Shown: positions 43,948 through 53,161, counted from the first letter of the stretch. The stretch: 64,000 nt of DNA from Aquimarina sp. AU58 (GCF_900312745.1 NZ_OMPD01000009.1:248001-312000), one strand, 5' to 3'. The notes: generated from the letters alone by a model not told the origin. Numbers and translations: made by a program.

Positions 43948-43977
43948 TTGACATCTGACGTAGTCGATTTATGTTTG
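43948..43977 (+). promoter_or_regulatory. Bacteroidota-type promoter of the ECF sigma gene
   Basis: TTG at 43948-43950, a 19-base spacer and TATGTTTG at 43970-43977 match the consensus exactly. The leader to the ATG at 44120 is about 135 bases and includes a long inverted repeat. Confidence 0.85.
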
Positions 43978-44017
43978 TGTCATAAAGGCAAGTGAGCGAT
44001 AAATGACAATGAGCTTA

Positions 44018-44085
44018 TACCATTTGTTGTTTGAATTTACCTGAAAAGAACATTTTATCCTAGTAAACTCAAACGATAAATGGTA
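44018..44085 (+). promoter_or_regulatory. Long inverted repeat in the leader of the ECF sigma gene
   Basis: TACCATTTGTTGTTTGA (44018-44034) pairs with TCAAACGATAAATGGTA (44069-44085) in 15 of 17 positions, or all 17 if G-U pairs are allowed in RNA, with a 34-base loop. It ends 35 bases before the start codon. It could be an RNA switch, or, as DNA, a site for a dimeric regulator. Confidence 0.6.
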
Positions 44086-44119
44086 TTACCTAAATCCTAA
44101 AAGATACAAACTCACAATA

Positions 44120-44689
44120 ATGATGAATAACGATCAAATAATCATAGCCGGAATCATTGATGGGGACGAGAAAATACTAACCTGTTTTTATAAAGAAAAT
44201 ATACGATACATTCAGGGATATATTCTTCGTAATAATGGAAACCCCGAGGATGTAGAAGATGTCTTTCAGGATGCATTAGTTGTGCTATATCAGAAGCTAC
44301 GATCAGGTCTTTTAGAACTAAGAGTACCGATAAAAACCTATTTCTATGGGATTTGTAAAAACCTGTGGAGGAATCGCTTAAAGAAAAAGAAAAAACTCGT
44401 TATCGATGATGGGTGGTATCGTTTTGAAGAAGGAACTAGTGAACCCTTAATAACCGATATTGAAAATCAAGAACGCGAGCATCTTTATAGAAAATACTTT
44501 CAAAAACTAAGTACAGAGAATAAGAAACTATTATCTCTTTTTTTTGAAGGAAAATCAATGAAAGAAATTTCGAAAATCATAGGACATTCTGAAGGGTATA
44601 CCAGAAAAAAGAAATTTGAAGCCAAAAAAAAACTGTTAAACATGATCGAAAAAGATCCAATGTATAATGAGCTAAAGGCGGTATGTTAG
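44120..44689 (+). CDS. ECF-type RNA polymerase sigma factor
   Basis: This 189-residue sigma-70 family protein has region 2 with NPEDVEDVFQDALVVLYQKL and IKTYFYGICKNLWRNRLKKK, and region 4 with LSTENKKLLSLFFEGKSMKE and a helix-turn-helix ISKIIGHSEGYTRKKKFEAK. No anti-sigma gene follows; instead a TetR gene starts 94 bases downstream. It has a consensus promoter and a structured leader. Related single sigma factors in Flavobacteriia are often of unknown regulon. The tandem Met codons at the start leave a one-residue uncertainty. Confidence 0.88.
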   Translation: MMNNDQIIIAGIIDGDEKILTCFYKENIRYIQGYILRNNGNPEDVEDVFQDALVVLYQKLRSGLLELRVPIKTYFYGICKNLWRNRLKKKKKLVIDDGWYRFEEGTSEPLITDIENQEREHLYRKYFQKLSTENKKLLSLFFEGKSMKEISKIIGHSEGYTRKKKFEAKKKLLNMIEKDPMYNELKAVC

Positions 44690-44712
44690 CATATATCAGA
44701 GGGTTATAAGTA

Positions 44713-44768
44713 TAATACTTTCATAAAAAATAGTTAAACCACCTCGATTTAATAGTAATACTTTCATA
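44713..44768. promoter_or_regulatory. Direct repeats at the TetR-gene promoter
   Basis: The 13-base word TAATACTTTCATA occurs at 44713-44725 and again at 44756-44768, where it merges into TATCTTTG (44767-44774), a good -7 element. No TTG stands at the -33 position. The start codon is only ten bases beyond the -7 box. The repeats are candidates for an autoregulatory operator. Confidence 0.5.
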
Positions 44769-44783
44769 TCTTTGCTTTCCTAG

Positions 44784-45452
44784 ATGGAAAGTTTATCAAT
44801 ACATATAACAATTAATCCGGAGTTATACACCAAAAATCCTGAATCCTCTGATTTGGGAAAGAAAATAGTACAGACTAGTATCGAGATGATAAATGATTTA
44901 GGCTTTGAATCTTTCACATTTAGAAAGCTAGGAGTCGTTATAGGATCTAATGAAAGTTCGATTTATCGTTATTTTGAAAGTAAGCATGCGTTATTGGTAT
45001 ACTTGATCAATTGGTATTGGAGTTGGATTGAGTATAAACTGGTTTTTGCAACGACAAATATTACCTCTGCAAAAGATAAATTGAACATCGCTATCACACT
45101 ATTTACTCAAGAAGTAAAAGAAGACAACTCTTTTACTTTTATTAATAAAGTACTACTTAATAAAATTATCATTTCAGAATCTGTTAAAGCTTATCATACA
45201 AAGGATGTAGACGAAGAAAATAAAAAAGGATTCTATAAAACTTATAAAAGAGTCGTACAAAGAGTAAGCGATATGGTTTTGGAGATAAATCCAAAATTTG
45301 AGTTTCCGCATATGCTTATTTCAACAGTAATTGAGGGAGCACACCATCAACGTTATTTTTCTCAACATCTTCCTTCTTTAACCGATGTTGAAGAGGGAAA
45401 AAACAATGTAGTGAGATTTTATACTGATTTAGTACAAAAAACTATTGCGTAA
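44784..45452 (+). CDS. TetR/AcrR-family transcriptional regulator
   Basis: This 222-residue protein has a TetR helix-turn-helix at about 30-80: IVQTSIEMINDLGFESFTFR, then KLGVVIGSNESSIYRYFESK and HALLVYLINWYW. The C-terminal ligand domain is not typical of a known subclass. It starts ten bases after a TATCTTTG box, so its mRNA leader is very short. The stop overlaps the start of the following small gene (TAATG), so the two are coupled and probably work together. Confidence 0.88.
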   Translation: MESLSIHITINPELYTKNPESSDLGKKIVQTSIEMINDLGFESFTFRKLGVVIGSNESSIYRYFESKHALLVYLINWYWSWIEYKLVFATTNITSAKDKLNIAITLFTQEVKEDNSFTFINKVLLNKIIISESVKAYHTKDVDEENKKGFYKTYKRVVQRVSDMVLEINPKFEFPHMLISTVIEGAHHQRYFSQHLPSLTDVEEGKNNVVRFYTDLVQKTIA

Positions 45453-45781
45453 TGAAGTTATTTTGTCATAACATATTTAGTTTTATAAAGTATGGTTCAT
45501 TTATCATTGTGCTTGTAAGTATGTTATTACAGTCAATAGTACAGACTATTACACTTTTGGCTAACGATGATATCGAATTAGTTGAAGTAGGTTGGGAAGA
45601 GGATTCTGATGAAGAAGAAAAACAAGAAGATGATTGTAAGTATGAAAAAAATGAATTAAAAATTTTAAATTCTTACGATCGTCATTTTATCTATGCTTCA
45701 GAACATTCTTGTTATCAGGTACTACAACCTCATTATGATTTTGATCTCGAAATTCCCATCCCACCTCCCGAACAGGTGTAA
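45452..45781 (+). CDS. Small membrane-anchored acidic protein (109 aa)
   Basis: One membrane helix at about 10-36 (FIKYGSFIIVLVSMLLQSIV) is followed by a very acidic segment (LVEVGWEEDSDEEEKQEDD), a charged middle part, and a proline-rich end LEIPIPPPEQV. No family is recognised. It is translationally coupled to the TetR gene, which suggests it is controlled by, or modifies, that regulator. Two cysteines lie in the soluble region. The intergenic DNA after it (45782-45932) has a weak stem AGGATTC/GAATCCT and no gene. Confidence 0.65.
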   Translation: MKLFCHNIFSFIKYGSFIIVLVSMLLQSIVQTITLLANDDIELVEVGWEEDSDEEEKQEDDCKYEKNELKILNSYDRHFIYASEHSCYQVLQPHYDFDLEIPIPPPEQV

Positions 45782-45932
45782 TTATTAAATTAGGATTCTA
45801 CTTCTTAATCCGAATCCTTATCATATTTCAATTTGGTTCCATTATTATGGGACTTATCATTTACATAATAACTTATTAATTGCTCAATGTTTTTGTACCT
45901 AATGGGTATGGCATTTTCAAATCTAAATAGCT

Positions 45933-47528
45933 ATGAATAATTCAAATTTATTTAAAAATTTAAAGGCCGATATTCCGGCCAGTATTGTCGTGTTTTTTGT
46001 GGCGCTACCTTTATGTTTAGGTATCGCTTTGGCAAGTGGAGCTCCTCTGTTTTCTGGTTTAATTGCAGGTATCGTAGGAGGTATCGTAGTGGGAGCCATG
46101 AGTGGATCCCAAATTGGTGTTAGTGGCCCAGCGGCTGGGCTTGCTGCAATTGTATTAACCGCTATTGGCGCATTGGGAGGGTATCAAAACTTCCTTTTGG
46201 CTGTCGTTTTGGGTGGTGTGATACAATTGGCATTTGGTTTTTTGAAAGCAGGAATTATTGGATATTATTTTCCATCATCAGTAATTAAAGGAATGCTTAC
46301 AGGAATAGGTATTATTATTATACTTAAACAAATACCACATTTCTTTGGATATGATGCAGATCCAGAAGGTGATTTTGCATTCTTTCAGGTAGATGGAGAA
46401 AATACGTTTTCAGAAATTTTAAATGCAATTAATGCTATTAGTCCTGGAGCTACTTTAATAGCCGTTATCGGTCTTGGAGTTCTTGTTTTATGGAGTAAAG
46501 TACTCTCTAAAAAAGGAAGAATATTTCAACTTATTCAAGGGCCTTTGGTGGCAGTTGCTGCCGGTATTATATACTTTATAGTTACAGCAGGAAATAGTAC
46601 CTGGGGGATATCTTCAGAACATCTGGTAAGTGTACCTGTACCAGAGGATGCATCTTCGTTCTTAGCGCAATTTAGTTTTCCGAATTTTGGCGCCATTACC
46701 AACCCACAAATATGGGTAACTGCATTTACTATTGCTTTGGTAGCTAGTCTAGAAACTTTATTGTGTGTAGAGGCTACCGATAAGCTGGATCCTCGCAAAC
46801 GGGTAACACCAACCAATCGAGAACTACTAGCTCAGGGAACAGGAAATATTATTTCTGGACTCATCGGAGGATTACCTGTTACCCAGGTAATTGTTCGTAG
46901 TTCGGCAAATATCCAATCAGGAGGTAAGTCCAAAATGGCAGCAATCTTACATGGGTTTTTGTTGTTAATTTCTATAATTTTAATACCAAAACTTTTAAAT
47001 AAGATTCCATTATCGGTATTAGCTGCAATTCTTTTTATTGTTGGGTATAAGCTTGCAAAGCCAGGATTATTTAAAACCATGTATCGATTAGGTTGGAAAC
47101 AATTTGTTCCGTTTATAGTTACAGTTACAGGTATTGTATTTACAGATCTTTTGGTAGGGATAGGACTAGGCTTATTAGTAGGTGTTGTAGTTATTTTGAT
47201 AAAGAGTTTTCAAAATTCACATTTCTTGCATATCGAAGATAAGAGTAACGGAAAACATAAAATAAAGATGACATTAGCAGAAGAAGTAACATTTTTTAAT
47301 AAAGGTGCTATTCTTAAAGAATTAGACAGTCTTCCCAGAGATACCTATCTAGAACTTGACGTTCGAAAAACAAGATATTTAGACAATGATATTATCGAAA
47401 TTCTAGAAGACTTTTCTGAAAAAGCAAGAAATAGGAATATCGACATTCAACTTATTTCAGAAAGAGGTACTATAGAAAATCCAGACAGTTTTATTAAATT
47501 TTTCAGATTACGCCCTAAAAGCGCTTAA
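45933..47528 (+). CDS. SulP-family inorganic anion transporter
   Basis: This 531-residue protein has the SulP signature near the start: LKADIPASIVVFFVALPLCL, then GLIAGIVGGIVVGAMSGSQI and VSGPAAGLAAIV, with about 11 to 12 helices. A short C-terminal STAS-like domain covers about 445-531 (VTFFNKGAILKELDSLPRDT, YLELDVRKTRYLDNDIIEIL). It resides in the inner membrane and could carry sulfate or bicarbonate; the sequence does not settle which. The next gene, a universal stress protein, starts 11 bases later, a pairing often seen in Bacteroidota. Confidence 0.9.
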   Translation: MNNSNLFKNLKADIPASIVVFFVALPLCLGIALASGAPLFSGLIAGIVGGIVVGAMSGSQIGVSGPAAGLAAIVLTAIGALGGYQNFLLAVVLGGVIQLAFGFLKAGIIGYYFPSSVIKGMLTGIGIIIILKQIPHFFGYDADPEGDFAFFQVDGENTFSEILNAINAISPGATLIAVIGLGVLVLWSKVLSKKGRIFQLIQGPLVAVAAGIIYFIVTAGNSTWGISSEHLVSVPVPEDASSFLAQFSFPNFGAITNPQIWVTAFTIALVASLETLLCVEATDKLDPRKRVTPTNRELLAQGTGNIISGLIGGLPVTQVIVRSSANIQSGGKSKMAAILHGFLLLISIILIPKLLNKIPLSVLAAILFIVGYKLAKPGLFKTMYRLGWKQFVPFIVTVTGIVFTDLLVGIGLGLLVGVVVILIKSFQNSHFLHIEDKSNGKHKIKMTLAEEVTFFNKGAILKELDSLPRDTYLELDVRKTRYLDNDIIEILEDFSEKARNRNIDIQLISERGTIENPDSFIKFFRLRPKSA

Positions 47529-47539
47529 AATAAGAACTT

Positions 47540-48382
47540 ATGAAAAAACGTATATTAAAAACAAAATACAGATTATTAGTATTAATTGATCAAACCAAAT
47601 CTTCATACACGGCTTTACGAAATGCCGTGAATTTGGCAAAGGTTATAGATGCAGGAATAGAGGTTTTTTATGTAAAATCACCTATGCAGGTTGTTCAGTA
47701 TGATAATCAAATAGCAGCATTGCGAACATTAGACGAAGAAAGAATTGCTTCAAAAAAGGCAATGCAAAAATTGGTCGATACTGTATCAGACAACGAAAAT
47801 ATTCCTATTATTTACAGTTTTGCTTTCGGGAATGTTATTGCCGAAGTACAAAGTCATATTGCTAAAACAAATCCGGATATCGTTGTTATTGGTAAACGAA
47901 AACCTAAACGAGTGAACTTTTTGAGAGGTGGATTAACTTCTTATTTATTGAAGAATTATAAAGGAGGAATTCTTATTTCTGGAAATGATAAGCATCTTAT
48001 TTCTGGCCATAATGTATCTCTTGGTTTTCTTGATGATACCTCTATCCATAATGAAGTCGGGATTGTGCAGGATTTAAAAAAGTGTACTGATATACCTTTT
48101 AAATTGTTTAAAATTAAGAAAACAGGATCTCAAATTAAAACACCAACGGCATTTTCACAACCTGAAGAGCAATCTATTGTAGAAAATACAGTAATCTTTG
48201 AGTTTGAAGAAGGAATGGATACCAGTAGTGGTCTCTCAAAATATATTGAAAAAAATAAATTAGGATTGCTTTGTGTAAAAAGAGAAGCCAAACAAACACT
48301 AAGTAAATCAATTGGTTTTGATACTAAAATTCAACAAACCATAAATAAAACAAATGTGCCAGTTCTTATACTGGATAACTAA
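47540..48382 (+). CDS. Universal stress protein (tandem UspA-like domains)
   Basis: This is a 280-residue cytosolic protein. The first UspA-like domain (about 8-150) begins YRLLVLIDQTKSSYTALRNA and contains NPDIVVIGKRKPKRVNFLRG and GGILISGN, the ATP-loop region. The second half (about 150-280) is a more degenerate copy ending NKTNVPVLILDN. It is cotranscribed with the SulP transporter and probably modulates it or reports on its state (inference). Confidence 0.82.
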   Translation: MKKRILKTKYRLLVLIDQTKSSYTALRNAVNLAKVIDAGIEVFYVKSPMQVVQYDNQIAALRTLDEERIASKKAMQKLVDTVSDNENIPIIYSFAFGNVIAEVQSHIAKTNPDIVVIGKRKPKRVNFLRGGLTSYLLKNYKGGILISGNDKHLISGHNVSLGFLDDTSIHNEVGIVQDLKKCTDIPFKLFKIKKTGSQIKTPTAFSQPEEQSIVENTVIFEFEEGMDTSSGLSKYIEKNKLGLLCVKREAKQTLSKSIGFDTKIQQTINKTNVPVLILDN

Positions 48383-48491
48383 AAATGCTGATGATGAGAG
48401 GAAATACTAAATAGAGGTAACACCCCCTATGCCAGATTTGGATCCGGATATTACCAGAGTAAGAATAACCGATCATCAAAATATTAAAAGT

Positions 48492-48528
48492 AAGCTGTCT
48501 GAAAAGTGATTTTTAGACAGCTTTTTTT
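48492..48528 (+). terminator. Intrinsic terminator after the SulP/Usp pair
   Basis: AAGCTGTCT (48492-48500) pairs with AGACAGCTT (48514-48522); AAAA and TTTT extend the stem around GTGA after one unpaired G, and a T-run follows. The rest of the gap to 48728 has no gene; TAGTTTTG at 48695-48702 could be a -7 box for cobW, but no TTG stands at the right distance. Confidence 0.88.
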
Positions 48529-48728
48529 ATTTATAGATTGTCAATAGAAATGAATGTATGTTTAAAGATTAATAATGAGGCAAAATCGCAATAAAACGAT
48601 CTAATATATTTCTATTAGTAGATCATTATAAAAACATGTGCACAATCTAATATAAACATATCATAATTTGTTTTTTCCTTTAAGCAATAATAGATAGTTT
48701 TGCTTAGAATCATTTTTGATAAGAACAT

Positions 48729-49820
48729 ATGGCTTTAAACACACAAAAAATACCTGTAACGATTATTACAGGGTTTCTGGGATCTGGAAAAACGACTTTG
48801 ATACATCAAATTGCTAAAAATGCAAATGGTAGACGATTAGCAATAATTGTTAACGAATTTGGAGAATTAGGAATGGATGGAGAAATTCTAAAAGGTAACG
48901 ACTGTGGGTGTGAAGAAGAAAATATATTAGAATTGAGTAATGGATGCCTTTGTTGTACAGTACAGGAAGAGTTTTTGCCCACCATGCTTCAATTGATGGA
49001 GCGTAAACAGGATATTGATCATATTATTATCGAAACTTCGGGATTAGCATTGCCTAAACCATTATTAAAAGCGTTTAATTGGCCTGATTTGAAACCACAA
49101 ATCACTGTAGATGCTGTAATTACTGTTGTCGATTGTGTAGGACAGGCCACAGGCGAAATATGCGACCGTGATAAGGTACAATCTCAGCGATTAGACGATG
49201 AAAACCTGGATCACGAATCTTCTATCGAAGAGTTATTCGAAGATCAGCTTTCTTGTGCAGATTTGATTATAATGACCAAATCAGATTTAATCAATACAGA
49301 AGAATATAATCAAGTGAGAGATATTATCCAGAATCGTGTTGGCGACAACATCAAGTTGATTTCTGCAGTAAAAGGTAATATTCCTGCCGATGTACTATTA
49401 GGAATTGATGCTAAAGCCGAAGATCATGTAGATGACAAACATTCTCATCATGAAGAACACCACCACCATGATCATGATGAACATGGTCATCACCATCACG
49501 ACCACGATCATGATGATTCAATCAATTCTATTGTAATAGAAATTAAAGCACCTCATACCCCAGATACGCTAATCAAAAATTTAAAATCATTAGTAGCAGA
49601 ACACCATATCTACAGGATTAAAGGAATTATCCATGTGCCTGGTAAACCAATGCGTATGATTGTTCAGGGAGTGGCAGATCGGTTTGAAAACTATTTTGAT
49701 AGAAAGTGGATTGAAGGAGAAATCAAGGCCACTCGATTAGTAATTATTGGTGAAGAACTCGAAGAGCAAAAGATTCAGGAAATATTAGAAGAAAAATTAC
49801 TGGTAGGAGAAAGAGTATAA
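48729..49820 (+). CDS. cobW: CobW-family metallochaperone GTPase
   Basis: This 363-residue G3E GTPase has Walker A GFLGSGKTTL (15-24), the metal motif GCLCC (CXCC, residues about 77-81), ETSGLALP as the switch region, and TKSD as the guanine base motif. A histidine-rich loop at about 238-265 (HHEEHHHHDHDEHGHHHHDH) binds metal and is typical of cobalt and zinc members. The C-terminal CobW domain follows (IYRIKGIIHVPG). It opens the cobalamin cluster and probably supplies cobalt to the chelatase. No cobalamin riboswitch was recognised upstream. Confidence 0.92.
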   Translation: MALNTQKIPVTIITGFLGSGKTTLIHQIAKNANGRRLAIIVNEFGELGMDGEILKGNDCGCEEENILELSNGCLCCTVQEEFLPTMLQLMERKQDIDHIIIETSGLALPKPLLKAFNWPDLKPQITVDAVITVVDCVGQATGEICDRDKVQSQRLDDENLDHESSIEELFEDQLSCADLIIMTKSDLINTEEYNQVRDIIQNRVGDNIKLISAVKGNIPADVLLGIDAKAEDHVDDKHSHHEEHHHHDHDEHGHHHHDHDHDDSINSIVIEIKAPHTPDTLIKNLKSLVAEHHIYRIKGIIHVPGKPMRMIVQGVADRFENYFDRKWIEGEIKATRLVIIGEELEEQKIQEILEEKLLVGERV

Positions 49821-49865
49821 CCATTCATTGACATAATTTCAGTATTAATTTAAAATTTTAATCCC

Positions 49866-50450
49866 TTGAAAATATACACACGTAAAGGAGATACAGGTAA
49901 GACTGGAGTCTTTGGAGGAAAAAGAGAATTTAAAGATTCAGCACGGATAGAATGTAATGGAGCTTTGGACGAGGCGAATTCTACTATTGGATTGCTACGT
50001 GCAAAATTAGGTAATGACCACGAGTGGCAGCCAAATCTTCATAAAATTCAAAAAGATCTTATGGATATGATGTCACACCTTGCAAGACCATCAGATTCTA
50101 AAAAAGAAAACCCTAATCCCAAACCTAAAGACGGAGCAGATTTTTGTGAACAATGGATGGATGAGATGGAAGCCAATATTAGCTCTCCGTCTGACTATTT
50201 TTTACTACCAGGTGGAAATGAAATTTCAGCACTATGTCATGTGTGTAGAACACAAATAAGAAGAGGTGAACGCAGATTGGTTACCTTAATGCATGAAGAT
50301 CCCGAATCTGTAGAAGAATACGTGGTTGCCTATATTAATAGACTATCAGATTTATTTTTCACCATGGCCAGAGCAGAAATGGATAAAGCCGGAGTAGCAG
50401 AAGAAAAATGGCAATTGTTTTTGTATAAAAGAAAAAAGAAAAGAACATAA
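49866..50450 (+). CDS. PduO-type cob(I)alamin adenosyltransferase
   Basis: This 194-residue enzyme adds the adenosyl group to cobalamin or its precursors. The ATP-binding N-terminus KIYTRKGDTGKTGVFGG is characteristic, as are ECNGALDEANSTIGLLRAKL and VCRTQIRRGERRLVTL, the latter holding the conserved Arg residues, and VVAYINRLSDLFFTMARAE. The start codon is TTG at 49866, which directly encodes the conserved N-terminus; no ATG lies at a better place. The following cobI gene begins after four bases, also with TTG. Confidence 0.94.
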   Translation: MKIYTRKGDTGKTGVFGGKREFKDSARIECNGALDEANSTIGLLRAKLGNDHEWQPNLHKIQKDLMDMMSHLARPSDSKKENPNPKPKDGADFCEQWMDEMEANISSPSDYFLLPGGNEISALCHVCRTQIRRGERRLVTLMHEDPESVEEYVVAYINRLSDLFFTMARAEMDKAGVAEEKWQLFLYKRKKKRT

Positions 50451-50454
50451 CGGT

Positions 50455-51147
50455 TTGCATACAATTTATGGAATAGCTTTAGGGCCCGGAGACCCAGAAC
50501 TTCTTACACTTAAAGCGTTACGAATACTAAAAGAAGTCGATCTTATCTTTTATCCGGGATCTATTACCAAAGATCAAAAAAAGAGCTTTGTATATCCAAT
50601 ATTACAATATCATGGATTAGAGCATAAAGAGCTAAAAGGATTTTTCCTAAATATGTCATACGATCGCCAAGAGGCTTCAAAAACGTATGCAGCAACGGTA
50701 AAAGACATAGAAAAAGCTTATCAGGCAGGAAAAAAAATAGCAATTGTATGCGAAGGAGATATTAGTTTATATGCTTCTTTTTCGTATATATTAATAGGGC
50801 TTCAAGAATTGCAATTACCAGTATCTTTGGTGCCGGGAATCAATTCTTTTTCGCTGGGAGCATCGCAACATCAAATACCATTAAGTTTACTTAATGATAA
50901 AATTGCAATCGTTCCAAGAGTAAAAAATATCGCAGAAATCTCTAAATACTTTTTAGAATTTGATACCGTGATATTAATGAAAATACGCTCTGGTTGGAAT
51001 GATTTTCACTCAGAATTAGTACAGAAAGATTGGAAATGTTATTATTGTGAACGTTTAGGAACCAATCAAGAATATATAACAACAGATTTAACCACTCTGA
51101 CCAATAGAGAAATTCCATATTTCTCTTTATTAATTATCAAACAATGA
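50455..51147 (+). CDS. cobI: Precorrin-2 C20-methyltransferase
   Basis: This 230-residue SAM-dependent methyltransferase of the corrin family has an N-terminal GIALGPGDPELLTLKALRIL, a VCEGDISLYASFSYI loop, and VPGINSFSLGASQHQIPL. These mark CobI/CbiL, which methylates carbon 20 of precorrin-2 or its cobalt form. The start codon is TTG at 50455. The stop overlaps the start of the next gene by four bases (ATGA), so the two are coupled. Confidence 0.92.
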   Translation: MHTIYGIALGPGDPELLTLKALRILKEVDLIFYPGSITKDQKKSFVYPILQYHGLEHKELKGFFLNMSYDRQEASKTYAATVKDIEKAYQAGKKIAIVCEGDISLYASFSYILIGLQELQLPVSLVPGINSFSLGASQHQIPLSLLNDKIAIVPRVKNIAEISKYFLEFDTVILMKIRSGWNDFHSELVQKDWKCYYCERLGTNQEYITTDLTTLTNREIPYFSLLIIKQ

Positions 51148-52499
51148 TCAAAGTTGTAGGACTAGGTCCCGGGCATTCAGATTATATCATTCCGATGGCT
51201 ACACAAGCAATTTCAGAAGCTTCTGTAATCATAGGATATCACTATTATTTTCAATTTATTCAACATCTAGTGCGTCCTGATGCTTTATGTATTGGTAAAG
51301 AATTAAGTGAAGAAGAAAAAAGAGCAGAAATCGCAATACAACATGCTTTAGAAGGAGAACAGGTTGTCGTTATTGGTTCTGGTGATGCCAGTATATATGC
51401 AATGGCATCTATAGTATATCAAAAAGTTGCAGAGCAAAAATTAGATATTCCTGTAGAGACTGTACCAGGCATTTCTGCCTTTATCACAGCAGGAAGTAAA
51501 TTAGGAGCTATCTTAGGTCATGATTTTTGTTGTATTTCCTTATCTGATTTGATGACTCCCTGGACCACAATAGAGAAGCGCATCCATGCTGCGGCAATGG
51601 GAGATTTTGTAACAGGGCTGTATAATCCTAAAAGTAAAAAACGGTATTGGCAATTGGGAGCGTTAAAAACTATTTACCTTAAATATAGACCCAAAACTAC
51701 ACCTGTAGCGATATGCAAACAATTAGGAAGAACAGAAGAAGAGATTAAAATCACCACTTTGGCAGAGTTAGATGTCGATGAGGTAGATATGTTTTGTGTG
51801 GTATTGATAGGAAATAGTCAGACTTTTAGATATAAAGATTATCTAGTCACACCAAGAGGATATTTAAACAGAAAACCAGAGACTGGTGTAGAAATACAAC
51901 AAGCCAGCTTTAAAGAAATATTAGATAATATCCCATCAAATACATTAGCAAACGATACTTTATGGGCAGCAATACGATGTATACATACCTCTGGTGATTT
52001 TGAATATATAAACTATCTGGAGACTTCTAAGCATGCGATTGCTACCTGGCATGATTATCTTAAAAATGGAGGTACAATCGTTACCGATGTAACTATGGTG
52101 GCTGCAGGTATTACAAAAGCATATACTGCCAAATATGGTAACCAAGTAGTTTGTTTATTAAACGATAAGGAATCTCTTCAACTTGCAGAAAAAGAAGGGT
52201 TAACACGAACACAGGCGGGAATAAAACTCGCTGCAAAAAAATACCCCAACGCACTATTTGTTATCGGAAATGCACCTACTGCATTAATTGAGATTGCAGA
52301 TCAGATTCAAGAAGGAATATTATCTCCTACAGGAGTTATTGGAGCGCCAGTAGGATTTATCAATGTAATAGAATCCAAAGAACGACTAAAAACAATATCC
52401 CATATTCCGTATGCATTGATTACCGAAAAGCGAGGAGGTAGTAATTTTGCAGCGGCTATTGTTAATGCAGCATTTACGCTAGAAGAAGCCAAATTATAG
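51144..52499 (+). CDS. Precorrin-3B C17-methyltransferase fused to precorrin-8X methylmutase (CobJ-CobH)
   Basis: This 451-residue protein has two enzymes in one chain. Residues about 1-240 are CobJ/CbiH: MIKVVGLGPGHSDYIIPMA, VVVIGSGDASIYAMASIVY, VPGISAFITAGSKLGA, and FVTGLYNPKSKKRYWQLG. Residues about 255-451 are CobH/CbiC: IRCIHTSGDFEY with the catalytic His, GTIVTDVTMVAAGI, LFVIGNAPTALIEI and GAPVGFINVIESKE. The steps are separated in the pathway by several reactions, so the fusion is not simple substrate passing. The BluB gene follows after five bases. Confidence 0.93.
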   Translation: MIKVVGLGPGHSDYIIPMATQAISEASVIIGYHYYFQFIQHLVRPDALCIGKELSEEEKRAEIAIQHALEGEQVVVIGSGDASIYAMASIVYQKVAEQKLDIPVETVPGISAFITAGSKLGAILGHDFCCISLSDLMTPWTTIEKRIHAAAMGDFVTGLYNPKSKKRYWQLGALKTIYLKYRPKTTPVAICKQLGRTEEEIKITTLAELDVDEVDMFCVVLIGNSQTFRYKDYLVTPRGYLNRKPETGVEIQQASFKEILDNIPSNTLANDTLWAAIRCIHTSGDFEYINYLETSKHAIATWHDYLKNGGTIVTDVTMVAAGITKAYTAKYGNQVVCLLNDKESLQLAEKEGLTRTQAGIKLAAKKYPNALFVIGNAPTALIEIADQIQEGILSPTGVIGAPVGFINVIESKERLKTISHIPYALITEKRGGSNFAAAIVNAAFTLEEAKL

Positions 52500-52504
52500 A
52501 ATAT

Positions 52505-53161
52505 ATGAAAGAGCATCCACAACGTATATTTAACGATAAAGAACAAGCATTGCTCGAAGAGGTAATGGCGCATCGCAGGGATGTCCGAGGAAATCGATTT
52601 TTAAATACTCCTATATCTCAAGAGTCAATTGATAGGATCATAGAAGCTGCATTGGCAGCTCCTTCGGTAGGGTTTTCGCAGCCCTGGGAATTTGTATTGA
52701 TCCAGGATCAAAAAACGAAGCAAGCTGTAAAAGAAACTTTTTCTGAAGAAACGGCACGTGCCGCAATTCAATTTACAGACGAAAAGCAAAAAGAATATAT
52801 CAAGCTTAAACTAGAAGGGATTCTAGAATCCCCTCTAAATATGGCCGTATTTTATAAACCTGCAGAAGGCCCTGTTTTGGGACAAACAAGTATGCCTAAT
52901 ATGGGTAAATACAGTGTGGTTTGTGCGATACAAAATATGTGGCTCATGGCACGATCCTTAAATATAGGTATGGGATGGGTGAGTATTTTGGATCCAGAAA
53001 AAGTAAAACAAGTACTTGGTGCTCCAGAACAAAACCAATTAATAGGGTATTTATGCTTTGGGTATACCGACATGTTTTATAACCAACCCGAGTTAGAATT
53101 AAAAAAATGGGATCGTAAAAAACTTCAAAAAGAAGTCGTTATTCAGGAAAAATATACCTAA
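52505..53161 (+). CDS. bluB: 5,6-Dimethylbenzimidazole synthase
   Basis: This 218-residue flavoenzyme of the nitroreductase fold turns reduced FMN and oxygen into the lower ligand of vitamin B12. Characteristic stretches are MAHRRDVRGNRFLNTPIS, EAALAAPSVGFSQPWEFVLI, and GMGWVSILDPEKVKQVLG with the closing YLCFGYTDMF. Its presence means the organism makes DMB aerobically and so produces true cobalamin. It lies within the cobalamin operon between cobJ-cobH and cobL. Confidence 0.93.
   Translation: MKEHPQRIFNDKEQALLEEVMAHRRDVRGNRFLNTPISQESIDRIIEAALAAPSVGFSQPWEFVLIQDQKTKQAVKETFSEETARAAIQFTDEKQKEYIKLKLEGILESPLNMAVFYKPAEGPVLGQTSMPNMGKYSVVCAIQNMWLMARSLNIGMGWVSILDPEKVKQVLGAPEQNQLIGYLCFGYTDMFYNQPELELKKWDRKKLQKEVVIQEKYT

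Noticed and set aside
48429..48509. A 26-codon ORF reading MPDLDPDITRVRITDHQN
   Set aside because: Its last codons form the stem of the intrinsic terminator at 48492-48528, and no RBS, promoter or family supports it. It may be a chance frame or a gene remnant.
48383..48728. Cobalamin riboswitch before cobW
   Set aside because: I looked for the usual conserved B12-box type blocks in this gap and at 59820-60037 and did not recognise them.
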